A stretch of DNA of 14,059 bases, taken from NCBI GenBank assembly GCA_934454005.1, contig CAKSGI010000033.1:1-14059 (forward strand). The letters run 5' to 3'. Shown piece by piece: positions 6,754 through 14,059 of the stretch. This DNA is from an uncultured Eubacteriales bacterium (GTDB lineage: Bacteria > Bacillota_A > Clostridia > Oscillospirales > Acutalibacteraceae). Below the pieces are notes generated by a model that did not search any database, was not told the origin of the DNA, and saw only the letters and a list, made by a program, of their open reading frames with translations. The position numbers and the translations under genes are program-made. Within the stretch, counting starts at the first letter, position 1. Each line of letters begins with the position of its first letter.

Positions 6754-7761
6754 CTATCTCCTATTTTTTATAAAATTCTGGTATAATTCCTCGACATAAG
6801 GTTTTCTACACTTCGTTTTCATTTCTACTGGAATAGCTTGAATAAATTTCCTAAATTCAGATACTGTTATTTCATGATTTTCTAGTAAATAGCAAGCAAA
6901 ATTTGGATGACAGTGGTACAATCCTGTTAAATATAAATATGGCGAATATCCCCAGTCTCTTTTTTCTTTTATCGGCATGATATATTTACTAATCATATCT
7001 AAGATAAGCTCTAGGTTATATTTATATTCAATGCTAGAATTATAATAATTTGTAATTAGCTCCGTATTTAAATTCCCTGCACCACGTCCCATACCATATA
7101 ATGAACTATCTATAATAATATCTCTTTTAGTATTATATTCTAGAAGGCCCTTAGCTGAAGTAAAAGCTAATTGCATATTATTATGTGAATGAACTCCTAT
7201 TATAACCTCCTCATCTAATAGTACATCTAATATATTAAAATACTGATTTATTTCTTGAGAATTCATATATCCAAAGCTATCAACAATAGATACTGCGTAA
7301 GGCCTAAGGTTGGATATTTGTTCTATTAATTCAATATATTCTTGTTTTGTATAGTCTACCGTTACCATAGGTTGAACAAATAATTTGTAACCATTTTTAT
7401 TTACAGCTTTGCACAACTCTATTGCATCATCTACCTGATGCTTATAAAAGACAACTCTTATTCCATCAACAGATCTTCCCGAATATGGCGTAATATCGGA
7501 CACCTTGAATTGTTGCACATCCGCCATAGCAAGAAATTTAACGCTATCTCTTTTTTGAGGTAAAAAATCACTTATTTCTTCTATATTCGTAAATATAGTA
7601 CCTTTCCTTTTATCTTTTGTACTATTAAGATAGCCGCATTCAACAAAGTCAATATTAGATTTTACCCCTCCATCAATAATCCCTTTTATTTCATCATCTA
7701 AAAATTCCCATCCATTAATGTATCCACCATCTCTTAGTGTACAATCCAATATACTTATCAT
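6754..7761 (-). CDS. HMGL/DmpG-type pyruvate aldolase
   Basis: This TIM-barrel enzyme belongs to the HMGL-like superfamily, which includes 4-hydroxy-2-oxovalerate aldolase (DmpG), HMG-CoA lyase and isopropylmalate synthase. The N-terminal LDCTLRDGGYINGW carries Arg10 and the metal ligand Asp11. VSIVDSFGYM has Asp161, GVHSHNNMQLAF has the metal ligands His191 and His193 and Asn195, and GMGRGAGNLNTEL at 223-235 matches the DmpG-type glycine loop better than the synthase-type one. The 335 residues give only the barrel plus a C-terminal helical part and no LeuA regulatory domain. Family members make or break C-C bonds with pyruvate- or acyl-CoA-derived enolates. Here I infer condensation of pyruvate with a sugar aldehyde or its reverse. 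The start overlaps the cytidylyltransferase stop by four bases, with AAGGAG upstream. Confidence 0.85.
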   Translation of the reverse strand: MISILDCTLRDGGYINGWEFLDDEIKGIIDGGVKSNIDFVECGYLNSTKDKRKGTIFTNIEEISDFLPQKRDSVKFLAMADVQQFKVSDITPYSGRSVDGIRVVFYKHQVDDAIELCKAVNKNGYKLFVQPMVTVDYTKQEYIELIEQISNLRPYAVSIVDSFGYMNSQEINQYFNILDVLLDEEVIIGVHSHNNMQLAFTSAKGLLEYNTKRDIIIDSSLYGMGRGAGNLNTELITNYYNSSIEYKYNLELILDMISKYIMPIKEKRDWGYSPYLYLTGLYHCHPNFACYLLENHEITVSEFRKFIQAIPVEMKTKCRKPYVEELYQNFIKNRR

Positions 7762-8414
7762 AAATTAGCTCCTTTATAATCTAATAATATTTCTGCAAAT
7801 TTAAAATCCTGATCACAATTTATATCAACCGACTCTTTTAAACCAACTTCTTTTATATATGGATTATTACCAACTCTTGCTTTATATGAATCAAATAGTG
7901 TCTTTTCAATTACATAAACACCGGATGTTTCTCTATATATCACAGGTAAATCCTGACTTCTTGGTATGTTAGACGGATTAAAATTTAACGCTTCTCCATC
8001 ATCTTTCCACAAAAAATCCTGTATTTTAGTTGCAGTAAATGCCGAATCGAAGTTCTCATTCTTTACTTTATCAATGCATTCAATAATCGTAGATTTTCTA
8101 ATAAAAGGTGCTGTTGCATGAGCCACTAAGTAAATATCTGAAATAACATTGCTATAAAAGCTTTCAAATATTTGTGTAAAATTGGTTGTTTTACTATCAA
8201 ATTTTTTTGGCCTTTTTAAAAATTTCACTCTGCCAACCAAATATTCCTTTATACGTTCATCACTGCAATAAACATATATATCATCTATTTGTTTTATATT
8301 ATCTAAAGTAGACAACATATAGCTTATTAACGGCTTATTACCTAGTAATTTTATGTTCTTTCCCGGTAATCGTTCATTATTTAATTTGATTGGCACCATT
8401 GCTGTAACTTTCAC
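7758..8414 (-). CDS. CMP-sugar synthetase-like cytidylyltransferase (NeuA/PseF type)
   Basis: This nucleotidyltransferase resembles acylneuraminate cytidylyltransferases, which couple CTP to a 2-keto-3-deoxy sugar acid. At 218 residues it fits the short single-domain class. The CTP-binding loop is IKLNNERLPGKNIKLLGNKP at 9-28 with Arg15 and Lys19. HATAPFIRKSTI at 99-110 corresponds to the usual QPTSPxR segment. SNIPRSQDLPVIYRETSGVY and the C-terminal VDINCDQDFKFAEILL, the equivalent of the family's DIDxxxDFxxAE metal-site motif, are intact. The start is GTG, preceded by GGGAGAG and two bases after the flippase stop. The usual partner, a PEP-dependent NeuB/KdsA synthase, is not in the window; an aldolase follows instead. 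The activated acid is unknown. Confidence 0.88.
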   Translation of the reverse strand: MKVTAMVPIKLNNERLPGKNIKLLGNKPLISYMLSTLDNIKQIDDIYVYCSDERIKEYLVGRVKFLKRPKKFDSKTTNFTQIFESFYSNVISDIYLVAHATAPFIRKSTIIECIDKVKNENFDSAFTATKIQDFLWKDDGEALNFNPSNIPRSQDLPVIYRETSGVYVIEKTLFDSYKARVGNNPYIKEVGLKESVDINCDQDFKFAEILLDYKGANL

Positions 8415-8416
8415 AC

Positions 8417-9826
8417 TTAATCTCTCCCATTATAATGTCTTTCTTTTAATATTTTTTTTAAACATACAATACTTGTTAGCAATAACATGCCCCATCTAAC
8501 AATCCAACAATTTATAAAAATTACCGAAATAGCAGCAAACAACAAAACAAATAATATATCTGCCATAAATAATCTAATATTGAATATAGACTTATTTAAA
8601 AACCTGGAGGCAAAATAATGAATCATAGCAGACACAATATATGCAATTAACGTTGTATAAGCTGCAGCTGTTGCTCCATACATTGGTATAAAAATTAAGT
8701 TTAACACTATATTTAAACTTGCTGCTACAATCGTACATAAAGACATCAATTTAGTTTTCTTATAATATCTCTCATTTGTAGCATAAAATGAATATATAAA
8801 CATAACATAGGCTGACAAAACAATAGGAATAAGCATTGGTATACCAGATATATATTTTTCAGATACCATAAGCTTAATTACCTCCGGACTTACAAGCATA
8901 ATAGTAATTGTTAGTAATGTAAAGGTTCTCAAAAAATCCACTGATTTTTTATTTATAAAATCATACTCTTTCTCCTGCATTTTCTCAGTAAATAATGGGT
9001 GCCATACATTACTTATAGAAGAAGAGATTACCTGGGGTATCATACCAAAATTATATATTACGCTATATACACCGGTCGCAGCCAACCCTGCAAAATGAGT
9101 AATCATAAGTCTGTCGGATTGACCCATTATATAAAGACATCCTGCATGAGCAATTATAGGAACGGAATAAGTTAATGCATATTTCCAATATGTTAAATTA
9201 ACAAGTTTTTTTCCTCTTATTGTGACAAAAAAGAAGATAGCAATTGCAAAAACAGAGTTTATAAAAAACACTGAAAATATACGTCCCATATAAAGCCTAT
9301 CTTTTAAAACAAACAATATAAGAACAATAGAAAGTATAACATTTATTATAGATACTGATGAATTTATAAAGGCATATAACTTGTATTTTACTTTCATTAC
9401 AAGTTCTTGCGAGTAAGTCATTATTATAAAACCGGAATAAGACTGTACCAAAGCAAAAACAGTCAAAATCATCGGAAAATTCAAATTGAAAATATTTATA
9501 ATTAGAAATATAATAATGCTTATTGTAATGAAAACTATAAACGATAAAAAGAATATACTGGACATAAATTGGTTAAAATCATTTTTAAAGTCCTTATATG
9601 CTGTCATTATACAAGCATGTAAACATAGACCGACAAAAATACTTATTATCCCAACCCAAGCGATATATGTATTGACCATACCATAGTCTTCAGGTAAAAG
9701 CAATCTGGTAAAAATAGGCATCACAAAAAATGCTATAGCCTGATTTATAATATTTGAAAAGGTATACCATATTCCTGCCTTTAAATTAATGCTTCTTAAA
9801 TAATACTTCTTTATTTTATTTAACAT
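8417..9826 (-). CDS. wzx: Wzx-type polysaccharide repeat-unit flippase
   Basis: This integral membrane protein of the polysaccharide-transport (MOP) superfamily should flip undecaprenyl-pyrophosphate-linked repeat units across the cytoplasmic membrane. The 469 residues contain about fourteen hydrophobic segments, roughly 20-40, 52-75, 87-112, 117-140, 152-175, 180-202, 214-235, 247-268, 300-320, 330-348, 358-380, 386-408, 418-438 and 440-456. The first carries the family-typical PIFTRLLLPEDYGMVN at 37-52, and GQSDRLMITHFAG at 235-247 is the usual mid-protein Wzx motif. The ATG shares one base with the preceding stop (TAATG) and GGAG lies nine bases upstream. The protein has a basic tail. The symbol reflects family role; repeat-unit specificity cannot be predicted. 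Confidence 0.93.
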   Translation of the reverse strand: MLNKIKKYYLRSINLKAGIWYTFSNIINQAIAFFVMPIFTRLLLPEDYGMVNTYIAWVGIISIFVGLCLHACIMTAYKDFKNDFNQFMSSIFFLSFIVFITISIIIFLIINIFNLNFPMILTVFALVQSYSGFIIMTYSQELVMKVKYKLYAFINSSVSIINVILSIVLILFVLKDRLYMGRIFSVFFINSVFAIAIFFFVTIRGKKLVNLTYWKYALTYSVPIIAHAGCLYIMGQSDRLMITHFAGLAATGVYSVIYNFGMIPQVISSSISNVWHPLFTEKMQEKEYDFINKKSVDFLRTFTLLTITIMLVSPEVIKLMVSEKYISGIPMLIPIVLSAYVMFIYSFYATNERYYKKTKLMSLCTIVAASLNIVLNLIFIPMYGATAAAYTTLIAYIVSAMIHYFASRFLNKSIFNIRLFMADILFVLLFAAISVIFINCWIVRWGMLLLTSIVCLKKILKERHYNGRD

Positions 9827-10650
9827 TAAGTATTCTCCAATAATTCATCTAAATTTACACGTTCAAAAACTTCTAAGCTGCCTCCTCGTGTAGCATTGAA
9901 AATCTTTATATTGTGGCTTTCTGTATACTGTTTGGCTACATTATATGTACGCTCATAATACTTTGAAACATCATTTAAAGACTTTACAAAATCTCTTTCT
10001 TCATTAATATCCGTCTTAAAGTGTTTTTGAGGACCAGAAAAATTACAATCGCATCCCAACAAATATATTTCCTTAAACCCCATGTACACTGCTAATTGCA
10101 TTGTTGAATAAACTATGGTAGTTGAAGCATATACTGTATCAAAGCAATCATCCGAAAAACCTGGAGCTTTTTTATAAGCAAGTAAATAGTTATCCTTTAC
10201 ATTCGTTGGAAAAAATATATTACCTTGTACACTACATTTTTCTAATAACCAATCTGAAAAAAACTTTTGTTTAACTCCATCACTTATTTTATCTATTTTA
10301 TCCTTATGCTGATTATATACAAAGTGGTCTTGTATTGTATAATATGTTGGACGCCAATCAGTATCTTCAAAAGCCTTAAAAATCGTGTTTACAGAAAAAC
10401 ATATTTCATTTTTCAGCATATCCAAATCAGATATTCTTAAACTCGGACCTGTTGCAACGATGAAGCAAAGCTCTCCATTGTGTCTATTTTTATACTCTAA
10501 AAGTCCCTCATATCTTTCATAAAAACCTTTTACTTTATGAATTCTCAACCATCTCTTTATGTTGAACAATATGTTATACTTAAAAATACCAAATATCCAA
10601 TATATAAAACGGTTAAAAATTCCTAAGACTTTTCCTATAAACTTATTCAT
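9826..10650 (-). CDS. DUF115/MptE-like protein, putative glycosyltransferase
   Basis: The 274-residue protein has a Rossmann-like fold signature of the DUF115 (MAF/MptE-like) family: [16 protein letters not shown] at 62-77, [12 protein letters not shown] at 83-94, RPTYYTIQD at 100-108, [17 protein letters not shown] at 190-206 and the C-terminal [20 protein letters not shown] at 252-271. MAF proteins transfer nonulosonic acids to flagellin, and the layout also recalls the GT42 sialyltransferases (GxGPSL, then GYKEIYL-G-DF). Annotation pipelines often name such proteins 6-hydroxymethylpterin diphosphokinase-like, which is unlikely here. About 45 N-terminal residues are hydrophobic and basic, probably membrane-associated. 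Its place next to a CMP-sugar synthetase suggests it uses the CMP-sugar as donor; this is inference. GGGGTGG lies before the ATG. Confidence 0.72.
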   Translation of the reverse strand: MNKFIGKVLGIFNRFIYWIFGIFKYNILFNIKRWLRIHKVKGFYERYEGLLEYKNRHNGELCFIVATGPSLRISDLDMLKNEICFSVNTIFKAFEDTDWRPTYYTIQDHFVYNQHKDKIDKISDGVKQKFFSDWLLEKCSVQGNIFFPTNVKDNYLLAYKKAPGFSDDCFDTVYASTTIVYSTMQLAVYMGFKEIYLLGCDCNFSGPQKHFKTDINEERDFVKSLNDVSKYYERTYNVAKQYTESHNIKIFNATRGGSLEVFERVNLDELLENT

Positions 10651-11264
10651 CTTTATCCACCCCTGCCGAATCTAAACTTATCAAGTTATAGAAATCACTT
10701 TCAAACAGGCTATCATTTACTTCCTTATAAAGTAAATCCACATTTTCTTTAATAATATCGTCAGTTAGTTTCGAGTAATCTATTTTTAATAATTTTTCGA
10801 TTAACTTTTCATCAAATCTATAACCTATAATTTTCCCATTTCCCCAAATGGCATATGGAGGAATATCTTTATATACCGTACTTCCTGCGGATATGATTGC
10901 ACCTGTACCTATATTAACACCTGATAAAATAGTACATCTAGCGCCAATCCAAACATCATCACCTATTACTATAGGACCTTTTGTTTTGGCCTCATATTAC
11001 CTTAAATGGAAAAGTAGATACTCCTCTGTATGGATGTTCTCCACCAAGCAAAAATTTAACATCAGGACCTATAGAACAAAAGCTTCCGATTTCTAATTGT
11101 TCTTCAGAATTACCAAACGTCAAAATATTTAATGGTCCATATGTATGCCTGCCTACTTTAACACAATTGATAGGAAATCTGCTTTGTGGTACAGTCTCAT
11201 TATCAATGTTCAGTTTTCTCCACTTTTTATTAAACAGCCTTCGCTTTACTAATTCACTTAACAC
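10643..11264 (-). pseudogene. Frameshifted xenobiotic-type (CatB-like) acetyltransferase
   Basis: Two frames together encode one hexapeptide acetyltransferase. The first, from a GTG at 11264 with AGGAG eight bases upstream, gives 90 residues including IGSFCSIGPDVKFLLGGEHP with the likely catalytic His77, then GVSTFPFKV, and stops at TGA (10994-10992). The second, open from 10996 to the TAA at 10645-10643, has no usable start and continues the family pattern: [17 protein letters not shown], then [16 protein letters not shown], then [10 protein letters not shown]. The stretch between FPFK and the EAxTKG motif is several residues shorter than in relatives as I remember them, so a small deletion is likelier than a one-base slip. 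The enzyme would O-acetylate a sugar if whole. Its tail overlaps the next gene by eight bases. Confidence 0.78.
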
Positions 11265-12222
11265 TTTTATTTCTCCTTTTAGCTCTTAAAATCCAAAGTG
11301 TATCTCCGATAACAAATTTTTCCAAAGGCTTTATGTATTTAAATATATTGCTTATTTTCATTTCACTCATATAATTATATCTATCGTCAAGAAATGTATA
11401 GTACCTTTTTAATTCACTAAGATCCAATTCATGATATTCACTTAATATATTTAACATATCAAAATACGCATTTCTATCAAGTTCTACTCTTGATAGACGG
11501 TCATCAACTTTACGCGTCGCTATAACAATTTTTTCAGATAAAGACATTTTATTTTCTTCAAGACAAGGTATTGTCCCACAGGTATTATTTCCATGCAATC
11601 TATATCTAACTAAATTTGAATCTAATATATAAAATCTATTTAATGCCATAGCAATTATAGAAACATAAGCATCATAGTATGTTAAGCGAGCTTCTGCATC
11701 AAAAATATTTTCTATATAACCATTCAATTCTCTTCTAAAAACCATACAACATCCACGCCACAAATATATTTGCTTAGGTTTATTGTATAAAGATGATTTT
11801 AAAATGCTACCACTTCTATCCTGAGGTATATCCATAAAATTATCATTATCATCTATAAATGAGTTCATGCAATTAAGCGCATAAATATCTTGTCTCTCAT
11901 TCATTATATTCGTCATGATTTCAATTTTATCATTTTCCCATATATCATCCTGATCTGCTAAAAATATTAAATCTCCTTTACATTGCTTAACAGCCTTAAA
12001 AAAATTCCTACTGCAACCAAGAGATTTGTCATTAACTATAAGCCTCCAATTAGAAATATTATTTACCTCTATAAAATTCTTTATAATTTCTACTGTATTA
12101 TCCGAAGAACAGTCATCACAAATAACCATCTCATCAACTTTTAACGTCTGATCTAATATGGATTTTAATTGTTTTTCTATAAATTTTTCACCATTGTAAG
12201 TTGCCATTGCAATTGATATCAT
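11254..12222 (-). CDS. GT2-family glycosyltransferase (possible rhamnosyltransferase)
   Basis: This GT-A-fold inverting glycosyltransferase should add one sugar to the lipid-linked repeat unit on the cytoplasmic face. The catalytic domain fills residues 1-210: ISIAMATYNGEKFIEKQLKS at 2-21, CDDCSSDNT with the nucleotide-binding Asp36 and Asp37, and LADQDDIW at 88-95 with the metal-binding Asp-x-Asp. YYDAYVSIIAMA and YRLHGNNTCGT follow in the acceptor half. DQDDIW plus RxHGxN is common in enzymes annotated as rhamnosyltransferases, which fits the rml genes downstream, but the donor is not proven. The C-terminal 110 residues are helical and basic. AAGGA precedes the ATG; the 3' end overlaps the acetyltransferase pseudogene start by 11 bases. 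Confidence 0.9.
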   Translation of the reverse strand: MISIAMATYNGEKFIEKQLKSILDQTLKVDEMVICDDCSSDNTVEIIKNFIEVNNISNWRLIVNDKSLGCSRNFFKAVKQCKGDLIFLADQDDIWENDKIEIMTNIMNERQDIYALNCMNSFIDDNDNFMDIPQDRSGSILKSSLYNKPKQIYLWRGCCMVFRRELNGYIENIFDAEARLTYYDAYVSIIAMALNRFYILDSNLVRYRLHGNNTCGTIPCLEENKMSLSEKIVIATRKVDDRLSRVELDRNAYFDMLNILSEYHELDLSELKRYYTFLDDRYNYMSEMKISNIFKYIKPLEKFVIGDTLWILRAKRRNKSVK

Positions 12223-12238
12223 TTATGTCTTCCTTTCA

Positions 12239-12443
12239 CTATTCTATATTTGTTCCTAATTTTTTGTAATGTCACATATAAGAAATAATAATATTTGGCA
12301 TAATTGAAACTATTAATAGTCCTAACCTATTTTTCTTAGGTATATATTTGTTTTTATAATTTTGGATTTATTAGCCACTTCTCTCCATTTTTATATGTTC
12401 GAAAAAGCACAAGCAATAAGATATACACGTAACAATATATCTG
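12239..12443 (-). pseudogene. Possible relic of a gene 3' end between wzy and the GT2 gene
   Basis: Inside the 244-bp gap, an open stretch of 29 codons (12443-12357) reads like a membrane segment with a basic tail (YVYILLLVLFRTYKNGEKW, then LINPKL) and ends at TAA. After a shift of frame near 12355 the reading continues as YKNKYIPKKNRLGLLIVSIM, then PNIIISYM, a TGA, and HYKKLGTNIE to TAG at 12241-12239. Neither part has a proper start. The pattern suggests the decayed end of a lost membrane protein or glycosyltransferase gene. Chance coding-like sequence in AT-rich DNA is possible. Confidence 0.3.
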
Positions 12444-12466
12444 TTAGAGATAAAATTGTAATAATA

Positions 12467-13645
12467 CTAATTTTGTAAGCACTTTTTTATCGCAACATTC
12501 CCGTAGTTATCTTGTAACTTTTCTTGCTTATAAATACAATATCCGATAAAAAACGCAAATAAGGGTTGTGCTAATTGAACAGCCGATAACATTATAATTG
12601 TAATTGATAATGCGTATGCAATTCCCGACTTTTCATAAGCCTTTCTTATAATATTAAATATAGAAGTTATTGCAACTATTCCTAAAACACCTAATTCATA
12701 TAACATTGCTCCATATCCACTCATAAATCTTTCGGTACCCCCAAAATTATTTGAGATAAAGAAACCAGGTATCCCGTAATGTTTATAAAAAGAATAAAAT
12801 GAATTTGTAAGCGCATCAAGTCGATCTTGAATACTTTGATCATTTCCGTTAAAAATAGAAGCTATAAATCCATTGTTTATAAAATTTAAATATACATTAG
12901 CTATTCTTGAGTCGGGTAAGTAAATAAAGATTAATTGTAGTAAGGAAAATGATGCTAAAACAATAAAAATATATTTAATCCAAATTTTAGCATCAACTAA
13001 GCTAAATTCACTTATCATAGTAAATGAAAAGAACAATATAACATATAAAGTTGATACAGAAGACTGCGCTATAAACACAATTTGAAATAACAACAATAAC
13101 ATGTATATTACTTTACCTTTTTTGAAATCTATTGCTAAAAGCATGGCAAAAAAGCACATATATCCATAAAATGATGGCTCTGAAAATAGTCCTGGTACAC
13201 CCCTTGATTCACTAGTTCTCGACAGTGGAACAATAAAACAAAGAAATTGTCTATTAATAAACATTTGCACAAGTCCAACTACTAACCAAATAATTATAAA
13301 AGCCTTTACAAGCCCTTCATCTACTCCACCATCTATCTTTAAAATATTATATGTAGCAAAAGTTATTGCGAATATACTTAAATAACTAGCATATGCTTTT
13401 ATTAAAACAAAAAAGTTATCAACAAAAGCTAAAGAAAGCAATAATATAAGTGTTGCCCCTGTAAAAACTACCAGAATGCCACTCAAACTTTTAGGAAAAG
13501 TACATCCATTGGTATAAGACAATAAAATTAAATATATAGTTGAAAATATCAATGCGTATGGTTGTAAATCAGTTTTTGTATTTATTAAAGAAATAAATGG
13601 GAAAAAGCAAAAAAAGTAGAATATTCTAGAAAGTGCTCTTATCAT
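12467..13645 (-). CDS. wzy: Wzy-type O-antigen/capsule polymerase
   Basis: This polytopic membrane protein of 392 residues is the likely repeat-unit polymerase acting on the outer face of the cytoplasmic membrane. About ten to eleven hydrophobic segments are visible (for example 8-21, 29-44, 56-74, 80-100, 113-130, 156-172, 177-194, 197-213, 222-242, 313-333 and 344-372). Two regions are diagnostic: SRGVPGLFSEPSFYGYMCF at 147-165, the Arg/Glu-containing loop typical of Wzy and O-antigen-ligase families, and the large hydrophilic loop at about 243-312 before YGAMLYELGVLG. Primary sequences of Wzy proteins are poorly conserved, so the call relies on topology, the loop motif and the neighbouring flippase. 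Ligase is the main alternative. The start is seven bases after the upstream stop, with GAGGGG across it. Confidence 0.85.
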   Translation of the reverse strand: MIRALSRIFYFFCFFPFISLINTKTDLQPYALIFSTIYLILLSYTNGCTFPKSLSGILVVFTGATLILLLSLAFVDNFFVLIKAYASYLSIFAITFATYNILKIDGGVDEGLVKAFIIIWLVVGLVQMFINRQFLCFIVPLSRTSESRGVPGLFSEPSFYGYMCFFAMLLAIDFKKGKVIYMLLLLFQIVFIAQSSVSTLYVILFFSFTMISEFSLVDAKIWIKYIFIVLASFSLLQLIFIYLPDSRIANVYLNFINNGFIASIFNGNDQSIQDRLDALTNSFYSFYKHYGIPGFFISNNFGGTERFMSGYGAMLYELGVLGIVAITSIFNIIRKAYEKSGIAYALSITIIMLSAVQLAQPLFAFFIGYCIYKQEKLQDNYGNVAIKKCLQN

Positions 13646-13651
13646 TCTATA

Positions 13652-14059
13652 TTACCCCTCATTGTAAACCTTCATATAATCAATAAACCTATAATCCTTG
13701 TCAAACAACTTTGCTCTTTCAATACAATTTTTTGAAATAAAATAATTCGAGTCAAAATCCATAACTTTTTTAGCTAGCATTTGTATATTTCCCTTTTCAA
13801 CAATAATTCCACAACTGTCATTTGCGCTTTCTACACTTCCTCCTGTATCATATGTAATTATAGGAGTACCGCAAGCAAGCGCCTCTATATTTGTTAATCC
13901 CAATACCTCTTCATAAGTTGTATTTACAAATACATTTGCCGCTGTATAAATTTGAGCTAATTCAGTTGCATTCGAAGTTCTGGTTATTCCAACAACATTT
14001 TCCGGTAGACTATCCTTCTGTTTTTTGCTTAATCCAACCAAAACTACCCTATATCTCTT
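13652..14059 (-). CDS. GT4-family glycosyltransferase, C-terminal part (5' end outside window)
   Basis: The frame is open to the right window edge, so the gene begins outside; the TTG at 14041 is not its start, because coding continues upstream of it as KRYRVVLVGLSKKQ. The visible 135 residues are the C-terminal GT-B half of a retaining GT4 enzyme. TAANVFVNTTYEEVLGLTNI is followed by EALACGTPIITYDTGGSVES, which carries the family's E-x7-E nucleotide-sugar binding pair. It would add a sugar to the growing repeat unit in the cytoplasm. Donor and linkage cannot be told from this part. The stop lies seven bases before the wzy start. Confidence 0.9.
   Translation of the reverse strand, partial: KRYRVVLVGLSKKQKDSLPENVVGITRTSNATELAQIYTAANVFVNTTYEEVLGLTNIEALACGTPIITYDTGGSVESANDSCGIIVEKGNIQMLAKKVMDFDSNYFISKNCIERAKLFDKDYRFIDYMKVYNEG

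Noticed and set aside
10985..11005. Programmed ribosomal frameshift joining the two acetyltransferase frames
   Set aside because: No slippery heptamer is seen, the second frame has its own TAA just upstream of the junction, and residues appear to be missing there; a mutation explains it better.
9486..11289. Plus-strand ORFs at 9486, 10848 and 10981
   Set aside because: They are antisense shadows of the flippase and the acetyltransferase pseudogene.
12309..12320. Perfect palindrome ACTATTAATAGT
   Set aside because: It is short, AT-only in its centre, not repeated elsewhere and without a T-run, so it is expected by chance in such AT-rich DNA.
1..14059. CRISPR array, tRNA or rRNA genes, riboswitch or complete mobile element
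   Set aside because: No regularly spaced repeats, cloverleaf-like sequences, conserved riboswitch cores or paired IS ends were recognised by eye on either strand.

Overview
The window is AT-rich DNA with GGAG-type ribosome binding sites, many short gene overlaps and occasional GTG/TTG starts. This suggests a low-GC Firmicute, most likely a clostridial or Lachnospiraceae-like bacterium; the genus cannot be told from the sequence. It has two parts: a gene-poor strip of decayed genes on the left (about 1-1800, plus strand where coding) and a dense surface-polysaccharide (capsule, EPS or O-antigen type) operon on the minus strand that runs from the right edge down to a terminator near 1800.

Left strip: the 3' end of an ankyrin-repeat gene broken by an exact 7-base tandem duplication; a relic of an IS3-family transposase OrfB with an in-frame stop; a small ORF joining a transposase-like zinc-ribbon piece to two membrane segments; a plus-strand terminator-like hairpin; and about 450 bases with only one doubtful 35-codon ORF.

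Polysaccharide operon, in transcription order from right to left: a GT4 glycosyltransferase (5' end outside the window), a Wzy-type polymerase, a 244-bp gap holding coding-like relics, a GT2 glycosyltransferase, a frameshifted xenobiotic-type acetyltransferase, a DUF115/MptE-like putative glycosyltransferase, a Wzx-type flippase, a CMP-sugar synthetase-like cytidylyltransferase, an HMGL/DmpG-type aldolase, a HAD phosphatase, a hexapeptide acyltransferase, and rmlA, rmlD, rmlB and rmlC for dTDP-L-rhamnose. A hairpin lies between rmlB and rmlC, and a convincing terminator follows rmlC. Most genes overlap or sit within a few bases of each other, so they are probably co-transcribed and partly translationally coupled. 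The promoter, the initiating sugar-phosphate transferase and any chain-length control genes are not in the window.

Together the genes would make dTDP-rhamnose, assemble a repeat unit with several glycosyltransferases, flip it with Wzx and polymerise it with Wzy. The most interesting block is the run cytidylyltransferase, aldolase, phosphatase, close to a DUF115/MAF-like protein. I infer that it may make, activate and transfer a CMP-linked 2-keto-3-deoxy (ulosonic) acid through a pyruvate-type aldolase rather than the usual PEP-dependent NeuB/KdsA synthase. That is a hypothesis from gene content and motifs and has not been shown.
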